Assembly: GCA_949592205.1 (NCBI GenBank)
Contig: CATIUR010000001.1
Coordinates: 314,492,250-314,556,249, forward strand
Reading direction: 5' to 3'
DNA length: 64,000 nucleotides
DNA from: Helichrysum umbraculigerum
Taxonomy: Eukaryota > Streptophyta > Magnoliopsida > Asterales > Asteraceae
Shown: piece after piece, positions 23,952-34,593 of the stretch
Layout of the letters: the number at the start of each line of letters is the position of its first letter
How positions within the stretch are numbered: position 1 is the first letter of the stretch
Notes under the pieces: model-generated
What the model saw: the letters and a program-made list of their open reading frames with translations, nothing else
What the model was told of the DNA's origin: nothing
Databases searched by the model: none
Translations under genes and position numbers: made by a program

Positions 23952-25006
23952 TGAGAGTCCCGTAATCACTATTAGTTAGTGATTTGGAATCACAGAGTGT
24001 AAAGTTTAATTGTAGAAGGGGGGGTTGAATACAATTTAAAAACAATTTCATATTTTACCAAGTGTTTCAGTTTGTTTTAAATTGATTATCTATAACAGAG
24101 TATGACGGTATTGGAATAACGGATTAAAGATATAACAGTATCAAAGAACGACAAGTAATAGTAGCTGAAAGTGAATTGTATTGATTAAATTCACGAAGTG
24201 TTGAATGCGGAATGGATTAACCAAAGTTAATCCAATTCAAACACTTAGCTAAATTATTACAATGAAGAGTATTAACTACAGTGGACATACACGCTGATAG
24301 TTAACCTCGCTGAGTCTTAATACACACCTAGACAAACTAGTTCTCTGACAAACAGAAGAACGGTGCATATGACGACTAGCCTCAATAGTACAAAACACTG
24401 AACTATTTATACTACAAGAGTTCCTAAAATATCGCCTACAAAATAGGATCTTGGAAGCACACGTGTCACTGCTTGATTGGTCCTGATCTCTGATAAACCG
24501 ACATTCTGCGGGTCCCAATTCTATTACCGCAAATATCTCGTTACCTTAAAACTAATCACTTGCTGCCACGTAATCTTTCGGGCATACTTCGAACTGGAAC
24601 ACTCTTGCTGATGTATAGATAAGTACAGTACTTTTTAGTACTTGATGATTGAGAGGCTTTATTGAATAGTCACTGAAGATGCAGCAATCCTCCTCACTCA
24701 CTGCGAGCTAACATGCTCTTGTAGAATGAATTGAACAAAAGATCTTCAGTGACTAGCTGTTATTCTGGCAGTGACTTTTGCCTTTATTGAATTGAAGAAA
24801 TAATGCTCTCACTGACGTTAATCAGCGACACACCAAGTTGAGCTTTAAATCTTCCTCAGAACATCTAATCAGAAAGAATGATGATCAACGAAACTTATTA
24901 TCAGCAACAGCAGATTCGATACAATCCATTTCTTCATCGAGTAGTGTACAGTTGAGTTGATCAGCGACCAGTGACTTCATCATGGTCAGCGACCAGTGAC
25001 TCAACA
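23952..25006 (-). mobile_element. N1 5' LTR
   Basis: Nearly identical to 15117-16177, including the TATA box (24404-24411, TATAAATA on the minus strand). The G-run is shorter (7 against 12). It ends at 25006, where the sequence of solo LTR S resumes. Confidence 0.92.
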
Positions 25007-25225
25007 ATTATTATATTTTGTAAAAGTAGTAATGCCATAGCATCTCTCCGATAGGGTACCGAGCTTTTGTAAACATTATAACTATTGTAAAATTTTTATT
25101 ACAATCAATGTATTTCTGTAAACGTGGCATGTAGAGGTCGTTCATTATATCTTTGTGCTATGATTACCGGATTAGTCGCGCCCCGACCCGAACCGCTTCC
25201 ACACAGTTAATTTGGGGGTGCGACA
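25007..25225 (+). mobile_element. Solo LTR S, right part (3' end)
   Basis: Resumes S after N1. It ends with GTCGCGCCCCGACCCG... and GGGGGTGCGACA at 25225, matching the LTR ends of G1 at 31584-31640 and 54598-54650 in reverse. It is followed by target duplication CTGAG (25226-25230). Confidence 0.88.
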
Positions 25226-25866
25226 CTGAGATACCATTGGATACCTCTACTACTGAGGTGTCAGTGGATATCAATGTATCCAGTGGACCTCTGTGCCAAG
25301 AAACCACAAGGGGAGATGATGATGCTCAGGCTAGGTCTGAGACATTAGCTAAATCTTCCAATGATCCACTAATAGGGGTTAACATTCCTGGCAGTGGCAA
25401 GTGAGCCTGGGTCATTAGTTAAGGTTGCAAAAACACCAACTCCTATCAAAACTTCCACATCAAGGAGTCTGATACTTTACAAACAAAAGCACAAATGAAA
25501 GATCATTATGCCAGATGTTTGAGAGGAGTAACTGGTCTGTCATTAATTACACTTAAAAAATGGGATTTTGACTCATTAAAGATCAGATATGAAACTGAGC
25601 AGAGATTTATTGCTGATAGTGAAGCCAGGTCTGAAGCTCAACTGAAAGGCATTCATGATATGCCTACTGGTAATATAAAGATGGCTACTTTCTCCAGAAA
25701 AAGAAAGACATCTAGAAATGATTTTGATGATATGAATAAGAGGTTGAAGGAGAATAAGAAGGAGAAAGAGGTTGAGAAGGAACCTGAAAAGTATGACACA
25801 AATGTGCATTCTGATATGCCTTCTACTACTGAGACTGAGGAAGAAGTAGTGGATGTGAATGCATGC
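25226..25866 (+). pseudogene. ORF A/B fragment 3 (element R4), linker and basic C-terminal part
   Basis: The frame of fragment 2 continues across the CTGAG duplication: acidic Ser/Thr-rich text ending at TGA near 25402, then in another frame a segment with GLSLITLKKWDFDSLKIRYE and Lys/Glu-rich stretches (KENKKEKEVEKEPEK). Composition and position suit the B part of the accessory protein. It is cut at about 25867 by the 5' LTR of G3. Several shifts and stops mark it as dead. Confidence 0.55.
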
Positions 25867-26943
25867 TGTTGTGGGTGAATTTTTATCTAACATTGCAGGA
25901 TCCTGACTAGCATCATAGTTACGTCTAACAGGTTTAAAAGGCATTTGTATTTATATTTGCATAACAGGATTATGACGGTTTGTAAGTATATTTTCAGGAT
26001 CACAGTCATAGTTAAGGATCCTGGAATTACTCTCATTATTTATCTTATAGGATCCTGTTTAGGATATGTTTATTTTGTATAATTATGCAGGATATGAGAT
26101 CAAGGAGATGATTAAGCAAGGATCTCATGTTTGTTCTGGATTGTACATGGTTCAGGATCCTGGACCTATACTAGTTCATGATCATGCGCTGGTTTAATGT
26201 GTTCTTTTTGCTTGAGTTTGACTAGGTCATGAAGGGAACGCGTTATATGAAATATGCTCCGAATTGCATGTCAAGACTTTGATACGATTATGTGAAGACG
26301 AAGTCTAATGTACGTGTTAAATGAAGTCGAGAAGAACGTTGGAAGTTTCACTTTTCATCGGAGGATCCCGAGATTCTCGGATTAGTTGTTATACGCTCTT
26401 AGTATATAAATGAGGCATGGATGATCGATTAGGTTAATGAACACTTACTATTTTTCACCAACAAAACACTTATACTCTGCTCTCATTGACTCTCATTAAA
26501 ATTAATTTCACCAACACTTAGTTTATTATATTTTATACACACACAATCACTTAGCCGATCATCCTTGTGCTCTTAGCTTGTAATCAATTACTTTCATTTT
26601 AATAAAATTAACAAAGGCAAGGATCATTTGATCCTTCCCGAGGTTTTGTGCCGGCGATCAACCTTGATCAAAGGCTTTCCTCGTACATCCTTGTGTCGAT
26701 AGCTTTTAATTTACTTTTACATTGATCATTTTGCATTATCCTTAATCTGTCATTGAGTTTTGCTATAAAATATTTGTTCAACAAGGATCAACGTATTCAA
26801 AATACATTTTTCATCTTAAATTGTTATTTACTAATATAGATAATCGTGTTTCTACGTAATTATCTTGAAAGTAACTTCAAGCACTAAACCTCACTTTACT
26901 AATTTGATCACGTAATTGCTTTGAGTAATTTTTGAACAAAACA
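25867..26943 (+). mobile_element. G3 5' LTR (Tat-like Ty3/gypsy)
   Basis: Ends ...CAAAACA at 26943, immediately before the PBS. The start at 25867 (TGTTGTGGG) is inferred from TGTT...AACA complementarity and is less certain. A TATA box (TATATAAA) lies at 26403-26410. The LTR is rich in AGGATCCTG-type words. The element's 3' LTR lies beyond the window because G1 interrupts it. Confidence 0.7.
26403..26410 (+). promoter_or_regulatory. TATA box in G3 LTR
   Basis: TATATAAA about 540 nt into the LTR, a plausible position for the element's own promoter. Confidence 0.55.
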
Positions 26944-26945
26944 GT

Positions 26946-26963
26946 TTGGCGCCCACCGTGGGG
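26946..26963 (+). other. G3 primer binding site
   Basis: TTGGCGCCCACCGTGGGG directly after the LTR. This form is common in Tat/Retand-type gypsy elements. I do not assign the tRNA. It is not the initiator-Met form used by the other elements here. Confidence 0.75.
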
Positions 26964-27038
26964 AAAGTGGTGCTTTGTTTAATTAAATTCTTGTTAAAAT
27001 CCTTGTTGAGTCATCTTTTTCAAAAATTTTTGTTAAGA

Positions 27039-29234
27039 ATGTCGAGCCAAGGACGATCTACATCATCTGCCATGCCATCATCATCATCTGTGCCGACCAC
27101 TCTTCCTCCTGCTCCACCCCTTACATCATCTCAACAACGATCACAAAATGTCTATGGAAGACTCTCGTCAGCCGGATCCACTTCTTTAGGGGCTGGATTC
27201 TTAGCGGATCCAAACCCTGTTATGATTTCTAACCAGGATATTGTGTCTATGTTTACACAGGTCAAGGAGCAGCTTCAACAAGTGCAAAGGAGCAACAAAA
27301 TCCTGAAGAAGGATATGGAGAATCTGAGGACAAGGAACGATACTCCTGCTACTCAAGTCACCACTCCTATCCGCAGCAAGATCCTTGACTTTGATACCCC
27401 ACAATCTGTAGGACATCAAGGAGATTTCGTATCCATGCAAGGAAGCGCTAGGATCCCATATCCAATATACGCTACAGGAGTCTCTACGTCAAGTGGTCAA
27501 CAATCCCATCCAGGATCCTTATATAGGACTCCTGACAGTGGTAACGTATTTAATAATTATGCTTCTAATAACACTGTTGGAACTAACAATTTTCAGGATC
27601 CCGGGGTTAGCCCTGTAATGGAGAGAGAATTACAGAAATTAAAGGATATGATATTGAGTGTTCCTGGAGTTGTGCAGCCAATTCCTGAGGTTGCTCTAAC
27701 GGTCCATAGGATCTCAAGATTTGCGGCACCTATCTGTGACGCTGAGATCCCGAAGAGGTTTCAAACTCCAAATATGAAATTGTATGATGGAACGACGGAT
27801 CCTGAGGAGCATATTGCGCAATATAGAGAGAGAATGGAGATCATTCCAATCCCTTCTGATCTCAAGGAGGCATGCTTATGCAAAGGCTTTGGCTCCACCC
27901 TCACAGGATCCGCATTGAAATGGCTGTTAAACGTTCCTCCTTACTCTATTACTTCATTTGCTCATTTGGTTAATTTATGTAATAATCAATTCTCTTGCAG
28001 TATAACATTTGAAAAGCTAACCACTGATTTATATAGAATTGTACAAAGGGCTAATGAATCTCTTCGAGATTTTGTAGGGAGATTTGGAAGAGAATCCTTG
28101 AATATACCTAATTTAGATATGGCTACTGTTGTACAAGCCTTTAAAATGGGGATCAAAAGGGATTCCCCATTATATGAGGATCTTGTTATGAATCCTTGCA
28201 GGAACCTTGACGAAGTCAGGAATAGAGCTTTGAGGTTCATCGGGCTAGAAGAGGATGCTATGATACAAAAAAGGGTGGATACTCCATCAACATATGATAG
28301 GCCTAACAGGAAATCAGATTCATCCTCGTTCAGATCGAGTAGAAGCAAACCTTATGCCAGAAATGAGGATCGTCGTGTGAACACTGTTGACGAGGATGAT
28401 GAAGAGTATCCTAAAATAACTGACTATAATTTTTCTGTGGATACAACAGGTTTATTATATGCCATGCAGGATCTCAGGGATAAGGCAAGGTGGCCGAAGA
28501 AGAATGACAAATCCTTTGCGTTGAAAGATAAATCTAAGTGGTGTGCATATCATGAAGATTTTGGTCATGTAACTGAGGATTGCATAGCTCTCCGGAAGGA
28601 GATCAGCCATCTGCTCAGTAAAAGACACTTGAAGGAATTATTTGGAAAAAAGAAGGATCACGGGAAAAATCATGATAGAGCTCAGGATCCTGAAGTTCGG
28701 GATAATCACAGGATCACTATTAGAGAAGGATCCCCACCATCAGACGCCAAGGTAATCAACTTTAATTCTGGTGGCTCTTACATTTGTGGTACTTCTTATT
28801 CTGCAGCAAAAAGGCATGCTAAGGAATCCAAATCAGAAAAGCAATACAACCCAACAAGAACTTCTACCAAGAAAGATGAGAAAGTCATAGCTTTTAATGA
28901 AGATGATTTGGAGGGTGTTCAGGATCCTCATCACGATGGTCTGGTCATTACCCTATATGTTGCCAATCATTTTGTGCGAAGAATCCTGATCGATGGGGGG
29001 GGGGGGGGGGGGAGATCAGTTAACATCATCCGGTTGGAAACTTTGAAAAGGATAGGTATCCCAGAATCAGAGATCACCTCTAGATCTACTGTGTTGGTAG
29101 GATTTAGTGGAGAGGCAAAGAATACGGTCGGTGATATTAAGTTACCAATCGACATTGAAGGGGTAAACTCGATTCAAAAATTTTGTGTTATGGATTGTTT
29201 GTCAAGCTATAACATTATTTTAGGAAGACCCTGA
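27039..29234 (+). CDS. G3 gag-protease (Tat-like gypsy)
   Basis: ATG at 27039 (MSSQGRSTSS). The frame is open further upstream to the PBS without an ATG, so I use the first ATG. Order: Ser/Pro/Gln-rich head (1-200); retrotransposon capsid domain with FQTPNMKLYDGTTDPEEHI, ALKWLLNVPPYSITSF and LRDFVGRFGRE; Arg/Ser linker; a degenerate knuckle-like WCAYHEDFGHVTEDC; then the protease beginning near residue 640 (RILIDGG...SVNI). A 16-G run at 28996-29011 inflates the protease active-site Gly codons. The frame ends with TGA at 29232-29234, where Trp is expected (GRPW), so protease and RT are separated by a mutation. Confidence 0.85.
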   Translation: MSSQGRSTSSAMPSSSSVPTTLPPAPPLTSSQQRSQNVYGRLSSAGSTSLGAGFLADPNPVMISNQDIVSMFTQVKEQLQQVQRSNKILKKDMENLRTRNDTPATQVTTPIRSKILDFDTPQSVGHQGDFVSMQGSARIPYPIYATGVSTSSGQQSHPGSLYRTPDSGNVFNNYASNNTVGTNNFQDPGVSPVMERELQKLKDMILSVPGVVQPIPEVALTVHRISRFAAPICDAEIPKRFQTPNMKLYDGTTDPEEHIAQYRERMEIIPIPSDLKEACLCKGFGSTLTGSALKWLLNVPPYSITSFAHLVNLCNNQFSCSITFEKLTTDLYRIVQRANESLRDFVGRFGRESLNIPNLDMATVVQAFKMGIKRDSPLYEDLVMNPCRNLDEVRNRALRFIGLEEDAMIQKRVDTPSTYDRPNRKSDSSSFRSSRSKPYARNEDRRVNTVDEDDEEYPKITDYNFSVDTTGLLYAMQDLRDKARWPKKNDKSFALKDKSKWCAYHEDFGHVTEDCIALRKEISHLLSKRHLKELFGKKKDHGKNHDRAQDPEVRDNHRITIREGSPPSDAKVINFNSGGSYICGTSYSAAKRHAKESKSEKQYNPTRTSTKKDEKVIAFNEDDLEGVQDPHHDGLVITLYVANHFVRRILIDGGGGGGRSVNIIRLETLKRIGIPESEITSRSTVLVGFSGEAKNTVGDIKLPIDIEGVNSIQKFCVMDCLSSYNIILGRP

Positions 29235-30292
29235 CTACATGACATGAAAGCGGTACCATCAACGTATCATCAATGTGTTAAGTTACCAACTCCATGGGGG
29301 GTGGTTAAGATTAGCAGTGACCAACAAAAAGCAAAGTATTGTTATACAACATCGATGAAGTCTACTGCCAAGCCTCCGTCAGCATAGCAATTAAAGAAGA
29401 GGGCGTGGGATGTCCTGGATACGAGGGAACAGGACATCAAAGAAATGCCGCTTGACTTGAAGGATCCTGAAGAAAAAGTGCTGATAGGCTCAGGAATCCC
29501 AAAGAATCTCGAACAGGATCTTATGAAATTCTTGAACCAGAGGAAATCAACTTTTGCCTGGAAACCAGAGGATATGACAGGTATATCTAAGGATATTATA
29601 ACTCATAAACTTGGAATTGATAATAGTTTCAGACCGGTTCAACAAAAGAGAAGAAAATTTGCGCCGGAAAGGAACACTATTATCCAGGCGGATGTTGAAA
29701 GACTACTTGCTGCTGGCATGATAAGGGAAGTAAAGTTTCCAAGATGGTTAGCAAACATGTTGGTGGTACAAAATAAGAATGGGAAATGGAGAGTGTGTGT
29801 GGATTATACGGATCTCAACAAAGCCTGTCCGAAGGATCCTTTTCCATTGCCTCATATAGATTGAATGGTGGATGCTACAGCTGGACATGAGATCCTGACC
29901 TTCATGGAAGCTTCATCAGGATTTTAGCAAATTCAGATGGAACCATCGGATCAGGAAGACACAACCTTCATAACCCCCACAGGTATATATTGTTATATTG
30001 CTATGCCTTTTGGTCTTAAAAATGCAGGTGCGATATATCAAAGGCTAGTCAATATGATGTTCAAAGACCAATTGGGAAGCACAATGGAAGTATACATCGA
30101 TGATATGGTAGTAAAGTCAAAGAAAACTGAGGATCATCTTCAGGATCTTAAGGTGGCCTTTGACATCCTGGATCAATATAACATGAAGCTTAATCCTGCA
30201 AAATGCCACTTTGGAGTGGGGGCAGGAAAACTCTTGGGATATATGGTGACTAAGAGAGGGATAGAAGCTAGCCCGGAACAGATATACAAAGG
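29235..30292 (+). pseudogene. G3 reverse transcriptase region
   Basis: Continues the gag-protease frame through stops at 29385-29387 (TAG), 29862-29864 (TGA) and 29925-29927 (TAG). Recognisable RT blocks: FRPVQQKRRKFAPERN, WRVCVDYTDLNKACPKDPFP, MPFGLKNAGAIYQRLVN and the catalytic YIDDMVVKS. Stops sit at codons that are Gln or Arg in the family (HID-R-M, SGF-Q-Q), so each is a single C-to-T change. A deletion near 30285 removes a short part of the connection to RNase H and shifts the frame. Confidence 0.85.
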
Positions 30293-31583
30293 TTGACAGG
30301 CAGAATAGTAGCTTTGAATCGCTTTATTTCAAGATCCTCGGATAGATGCAAAGAATTCTATGATATCCTGAAAAAGAACAAGAAATTTGAATGGGAAGAG
30401 AAGCATGAAGCTGCATTTCAGGAGTTGAAAAAGTACTTGTCATCAACGCCTTTATTAATGAAGACTGAGGATGGTGAACCACTGTTTCTCTATCTATCAG
30501 TATCCCGAAATGGTGTAAGCGCAGTATTGGTAAAGGATCACGAATGGCAACATCATCCTGTTTACTATGTAAGTAAAAGCCTATTAGATGCTGAAACCAG
30601 GTATTCTCATCTCAAAAAACTTATACTTGCATTAGTTATGGCATCTACTAAACTTAAGCATTATTTTGAGACACATCCTATCCATGTAAAAACAAATTAC
30701 CCTATCAAAAATGTTTTGAGAAAACCAGAAATGTCAGGTCGCTTAGCTAAATGGTCTGTAAAATTAAGTGCTTATAACTTGATATATGAACCAAGGAATG
30801 CTATTAAATCTCAAGCCTTAGCAGACTTTATTGCTGATTTTACTAGTGATCTTCAAAATGAGATAGATTTAGAGATACAAGAACTAAATCAAATAAGTGA
30901 AAAATGGACACTATATACTGATGGTGCTTCAAACATAAAAGGAACTGGATTAGGAATTGTATTAAAATCACCTCAAGGCGATATTATGCCACAAGCTATA
31001 AGGTGTGAATTTCAAGCTACAAATAATGAAGCGGGATATGAAGCATTAATTGCAGGGTTACAATTGGCTAAGGATATTGGTATAAAGCATTTAGACGTAT
31101 ATGTTGATTCATTGTTAGTTTCTAATCATTATAACGGGATATATACTGTGAAAGTAGATAGATTAGCTTTGTATTTGGAAATAGTTTAGGATCTTGCAGG
31201 TAGCTTCGAGGTCTTCAACATACAACAGGTACCACGTGAGGATAATGCTGAGGCGGATGCTTTGGCTAACTTAGGATCAAGTCTAAGGATCCCGCCAGAT
31301 GTTAAAATACCAATAATACATATTATAGCGCCTGCAGTTGCTGAAAAAGCTAACAAAGAAGAGCAAGTATGCGATATCAATGATCCTCAATTGGGAGATA
31401 ATTCGAATACATCAGGTTCTAGGGGCAAGTCAGGATCATGGATGTAGCCAATCATGGAATATCTACAACATGACGTGATCCCTAAGGATGAAAATAATCC
31501 TAAATCCTTCAGATTAAAGGTATCCCACTTTACTATTGAAAATAGTATATTGTATAGAAAATCACTTGCAGGACCATTACTAG
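30293..31583 (+). pseudogene. G3 RNase H pair (Tat-type dual RNase H) and integrase start
   Basis: Opens with LTGRIVALNRFISRSSD and the gypsy RNase H (DAETRYSHLKKLILALVMAS). A second RNase H of the archaeal/plant type follows (WTLYTDGASNIKGTGLGIVL, NNEAGYEALIAGL), the hallmark of the Tat lineage. TAG at 31187-31189 and 31445-31447 interrupt it. The last readable part (FRLKVSHFTIENSILYRKS) is the linker before integrase. It is cut at 31584 by the G1 LTR; ACTAG (31579-31583) should recur beyond the right end of the window. Confidence 0.85.
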
Positions 31584-33955
31584 TGTCGCACCCCAAGTTC
31601 GGGTTGCGGAAGCGAATCGGGTCGGGGCGCGACTAATCAATAATTAAAACACACAAGATATATAGGAACGACTCTATATGCGTCATTTACAAAAATTACA
31701 TTGATAGTTAAATGTTTACAAGGATAAAGCTAGTACATAGCTCGTGTTCTGAAAATGAGAGATTTCGATACATAAATACTGTTACAAAATATATTAATGC
31801 AAGGAAATCTCAAATGTCTGCATGCTGACTCGAGCTACAGTATCCGGTGTGGGCAGTCCAACCTACTACTGAGTACCTGGGATACATGCTAAAAACGGTC
31901 AGCTAACGCTGGTGAGCTCACAGGTTTAAATATCAAATATCGTATGAACCGCAAGATTTAATGTACTGATTTGCAACCAAGCAAATAATAATGTATACAG
32001 CCATGAGCACATAGTCTGAGCCTTAACTGAGGTGTCAGGATCACAATCAAGTGCCTGATCGAGGGTGCCTCCCCATGAGTGCCTAATCCACACTCGTAAA
32101 CCTCAAATGCTAATGCGTCCGTTTGACCAGTTAGTGCTTGCTAACCCGGACGAGGATTGTCAGTCCTATATGGTAGCATACGCTAACATTCGCGCTACCG
32201 AAGTATTACCAAACTATGTTGTGGAGGACTTAAAAATGATTAGTTGTGTAAACTCATGTAGTATATGAAAAGTTTGTACTCGCGTTCACACGTTAAAAAC
32301 AAGCAATGAATCACACCCCTGAGTGAAAACAGTAAAAAGAGGGGCTATGAGACTCACCCGAGTCTGATGCGTTTATCTCATTAAACGTGCGTTGCTTAGC
32401 CAAGCAATGATGTCCGAAGACTGTAACCTGAGGGCGTCCAAGACGCGCGTTGGTTAATATGAGTAGGTATCTCAAAAGATCACCTATGCTAGTTGATCAC
32501 ACAACTAGTAATGTCCAAAGAAAAATTTGGTTTGATTGATTAGGTTTGAGTTTTGAAAACATGTACGGTCCGTTGGTGACGGTTTGTAATAACAATCTCT
32601 AAGTGTTATTATTATGATGTCATATCGTATGCTTACAAAGCATGTTTTATGTGTTACTGAGTTGTATCGTATAAGATTTAGTTGTTACACCAGTCCAATA
32701 ATTGGTGGTTAAGTGTCTTCAAGTATTATGTGATGAGCTACACTAGTTAAGACTGCTAGTGTAAGTTGTGACACTCGTTATGACTGCTAGTTATAAGTTA
32801 TGGCTGCTAGTTATAAGCGGCGACACTCATTATGACTGCTAGTTATAAGTTATGGCTGCTAGTTATAAGTGGCGACACTCATTATGACTGCCTTTGCAAG
32901 TGCGACACTTGTTATGACTGCCTTTGCAAGTGTGACACTCGTTATGACTGCCTTTGCAACTCGTTATTGCTGCTAGTTCGTTTGACAGATTTATAGCATT
33001 TTTCGTGGCTGGTTTTGACCAAGTTAGTTACCGAATCAAGTTCCAAAATTTTTACACAACGTTCCCACATATCTAATGTACTTCCTGTAAATTTTTCATG
33101 ACTTTTGGAGGTCGTTTGATATTTTTTAAAAATTCACAAAGTATCACCGTTCAGTTTGGTCCGAATTTTAAACCTTTGTTTACAAATCAAATTTTCTGGA
33201 AGAATTGATGAATTTTTAGAACGATCCAAAGAATAACTTTTTGTAGACAACATCCATACGAAGATTTCGGTATATAATTCATGCATTTATTCAACCTAGA
33301 ACTCAAGTTATTGCTCCGAGAAGGAGGTGCAACTTTTTGTCTCCAGAAGACAGAGAGTATATGTCGTCAGAGAAAATTATTTTCGGGTACTAAACGGAGT
33401 CAGAATGTTATGAAACAATTTTTGTTAGAAAGCTTACTTCTTGTACTACATGTTAGGCCTAAGAAACGTCACTTTTCATTAAGATATGTATTTTCTAAAA
33501 ATCGTTGAAGTTAGAACAGAATTTGGACAGGAAAACAGAAAACATAAATTCGAGTTTTAAAATGTGTTTTGGCTTAGCATTTGGATATTCTATAGTTGTA
33601 TGAGCAAGGTAACATGTATATAAACATATTATAAGTAGTTTTTGGAAGTGTCGGAAATCTTACAATGATCGGTTTTGAAAACCGAGAAGATAGAAACGTA
33701 GAGGTTTGCGTGGTGATCATTTTTGCTTCCAAACACTTGATGATCCAAGGAGTTTTGCTGGTGGTTTTTGGTGGTGATTGTGGCTGATCTTGGGTCAATT
33801 TTAGAGAGAGAAAGGAAAGTAGAGAGAGGCTAGAGAAGGTGTGGGTTGGTTGATGATTGAAAATGAAAGAGTGTGGTGGTGTTGGAGTGAAGTTGAAGGA
33901 AGGAAAGGAGGTCAAAGGGTATGGGTGGAGATTTCCAGCAGAAATCTAGTGGGTC
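31584..33955 (-). mobile_element. G1 3' LTR, distal part
   Basis: Plus strand starts TGTCGCACCCC at 31584. The LTR continues after nested element C1 at 48056-48717, whose outer end is TGTGACACCCG on the minus strand. Without C1 it is about 3.03 kb. It matches 54598-56914 (5' LTR) nearly base for base. Three 30-bp units lie at about 32870-32970. The motif GTGAGTCTCATAGCCCC is at 32346-32363 (minus). No gene is present. Confidence 0.92.
32870..32970 (-). repeat. 30-bp tandem units in G1 3' LTR, 3 copies
   Basis: Unit contains GCGACACTCATTATGACTGC and CTTTGCAAGT. The partner LTR has five copies (55884-56036), so the array changed copy number between the two LTRs. The short ORFs it encodes are artefacts. 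Confidence 0.8.
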
Positions 33956-34538
33956 TGTAAGTCCCCTAGTTTTAGGATCGATAACTTCGTTATCTGTAGT
34001 ATTAAGGTGCGGAATCCCTCAATACGGTGTTATCTTACTAACAACGAATATGTTCGTATTGCGTTTAATAAGACTTAGCTTTAAACAACAAATTGTCAAA
34101 GCCTAGCCTTTAGGTTTAGTTTTCTCTGGATTTGTTGAGTTCGCAGAATCGCAAAAGTATCAAAAAGTTATGTTTTTCACGGAGTAAAAAACAATATATA
34201 CGTCCAGTCGTCTCGACTCGCATGGGCCTGCGAGTTCAGTCCAACTCGCAGCCCAAGCCCAACACAGAGCTCGGCTCGCCAGACTGATACCTCACGAGTT
34301 CAGATCTCACCTCACAGCTCGACTCGCTGCGACCTGATATCTCGACTCGCTACGCATCAAACGTCTATTATTTATTTTGTATTTAATTATTCGTCTAACT
34401 TAACAAAACAATATGTTTAACGAATATTACTAACAAAACAAATATTCTTTTACAAATCCAAACCAATATACAAACACAATAATAATTACACAAGTCCTAT
34501 TTCAAGCTAGATCTGTTGTCACAATCTATGTCCCAACA
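33956..34538 (-). mobile_element. C1 3' LTR, full length
   Basis: Plus strand begins TGTAAGTCCCCTAG and ends TGTCCCAACA; 583 bp. It contains a TATA-like TATATATTG (minus strand, about 34191-34199) and a block of ACTCGC/CGAGT words at 34200-34350. It is identical to the 5' LTR over the roughly 217 bp they share at one end. Confidence 0.93.
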
Positions 34539-34553
34539 GACTCCCCCTTGACA
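34539..34553 (-). other. C1 polypurine tract
   Basis: Minus strand reads CAAGGGGGAGTC just before the 3' LTR. Confidence 0.8.
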
Positions 34554-34593
34554 ATAGCTCTAGCGTCTTTATCTTCACGCTTGTCTTTGGTCT

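Larger units (their letters stand above)
15117..25006 (-). mobile_element. N1: non-autonomous copia-like LTR retrotransposon with gag and accessory ORF but no pol
   Basis: Complete element in minus orientation: 5' LTR 23952-25006, PBS next to it, gag 23903-21589, poly(A) tract, accessory ORF A-B-C 20762-16426, PPT 16178-16195, 3' LTR 15117-16177. No integrase, RT or RNase H motifs appear in any frame. The two LTRs differ at roughly 15-20 sites by eye, so insertion is fairly recent. Flanks are ATTTT (15112-15116) and ATTAT (25007-25011), an imperfect target duplication. Gag type and gene order match C1, so N1 looks like a Sirevirus-type element that lost pol. Confidence 0.85.

Noticed and set aside
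29000..29160. Minus-strand Pro-rich ORF at 28967-29155
   Set aside because: Complement of the G-run in the protease; no independent support.
33921..34106. Identical small ORFs at 33921-34106 and 47627-47893
   Set aside because: They are the two C1 LTRs; the identity reflects LTR duplication, not a gene.
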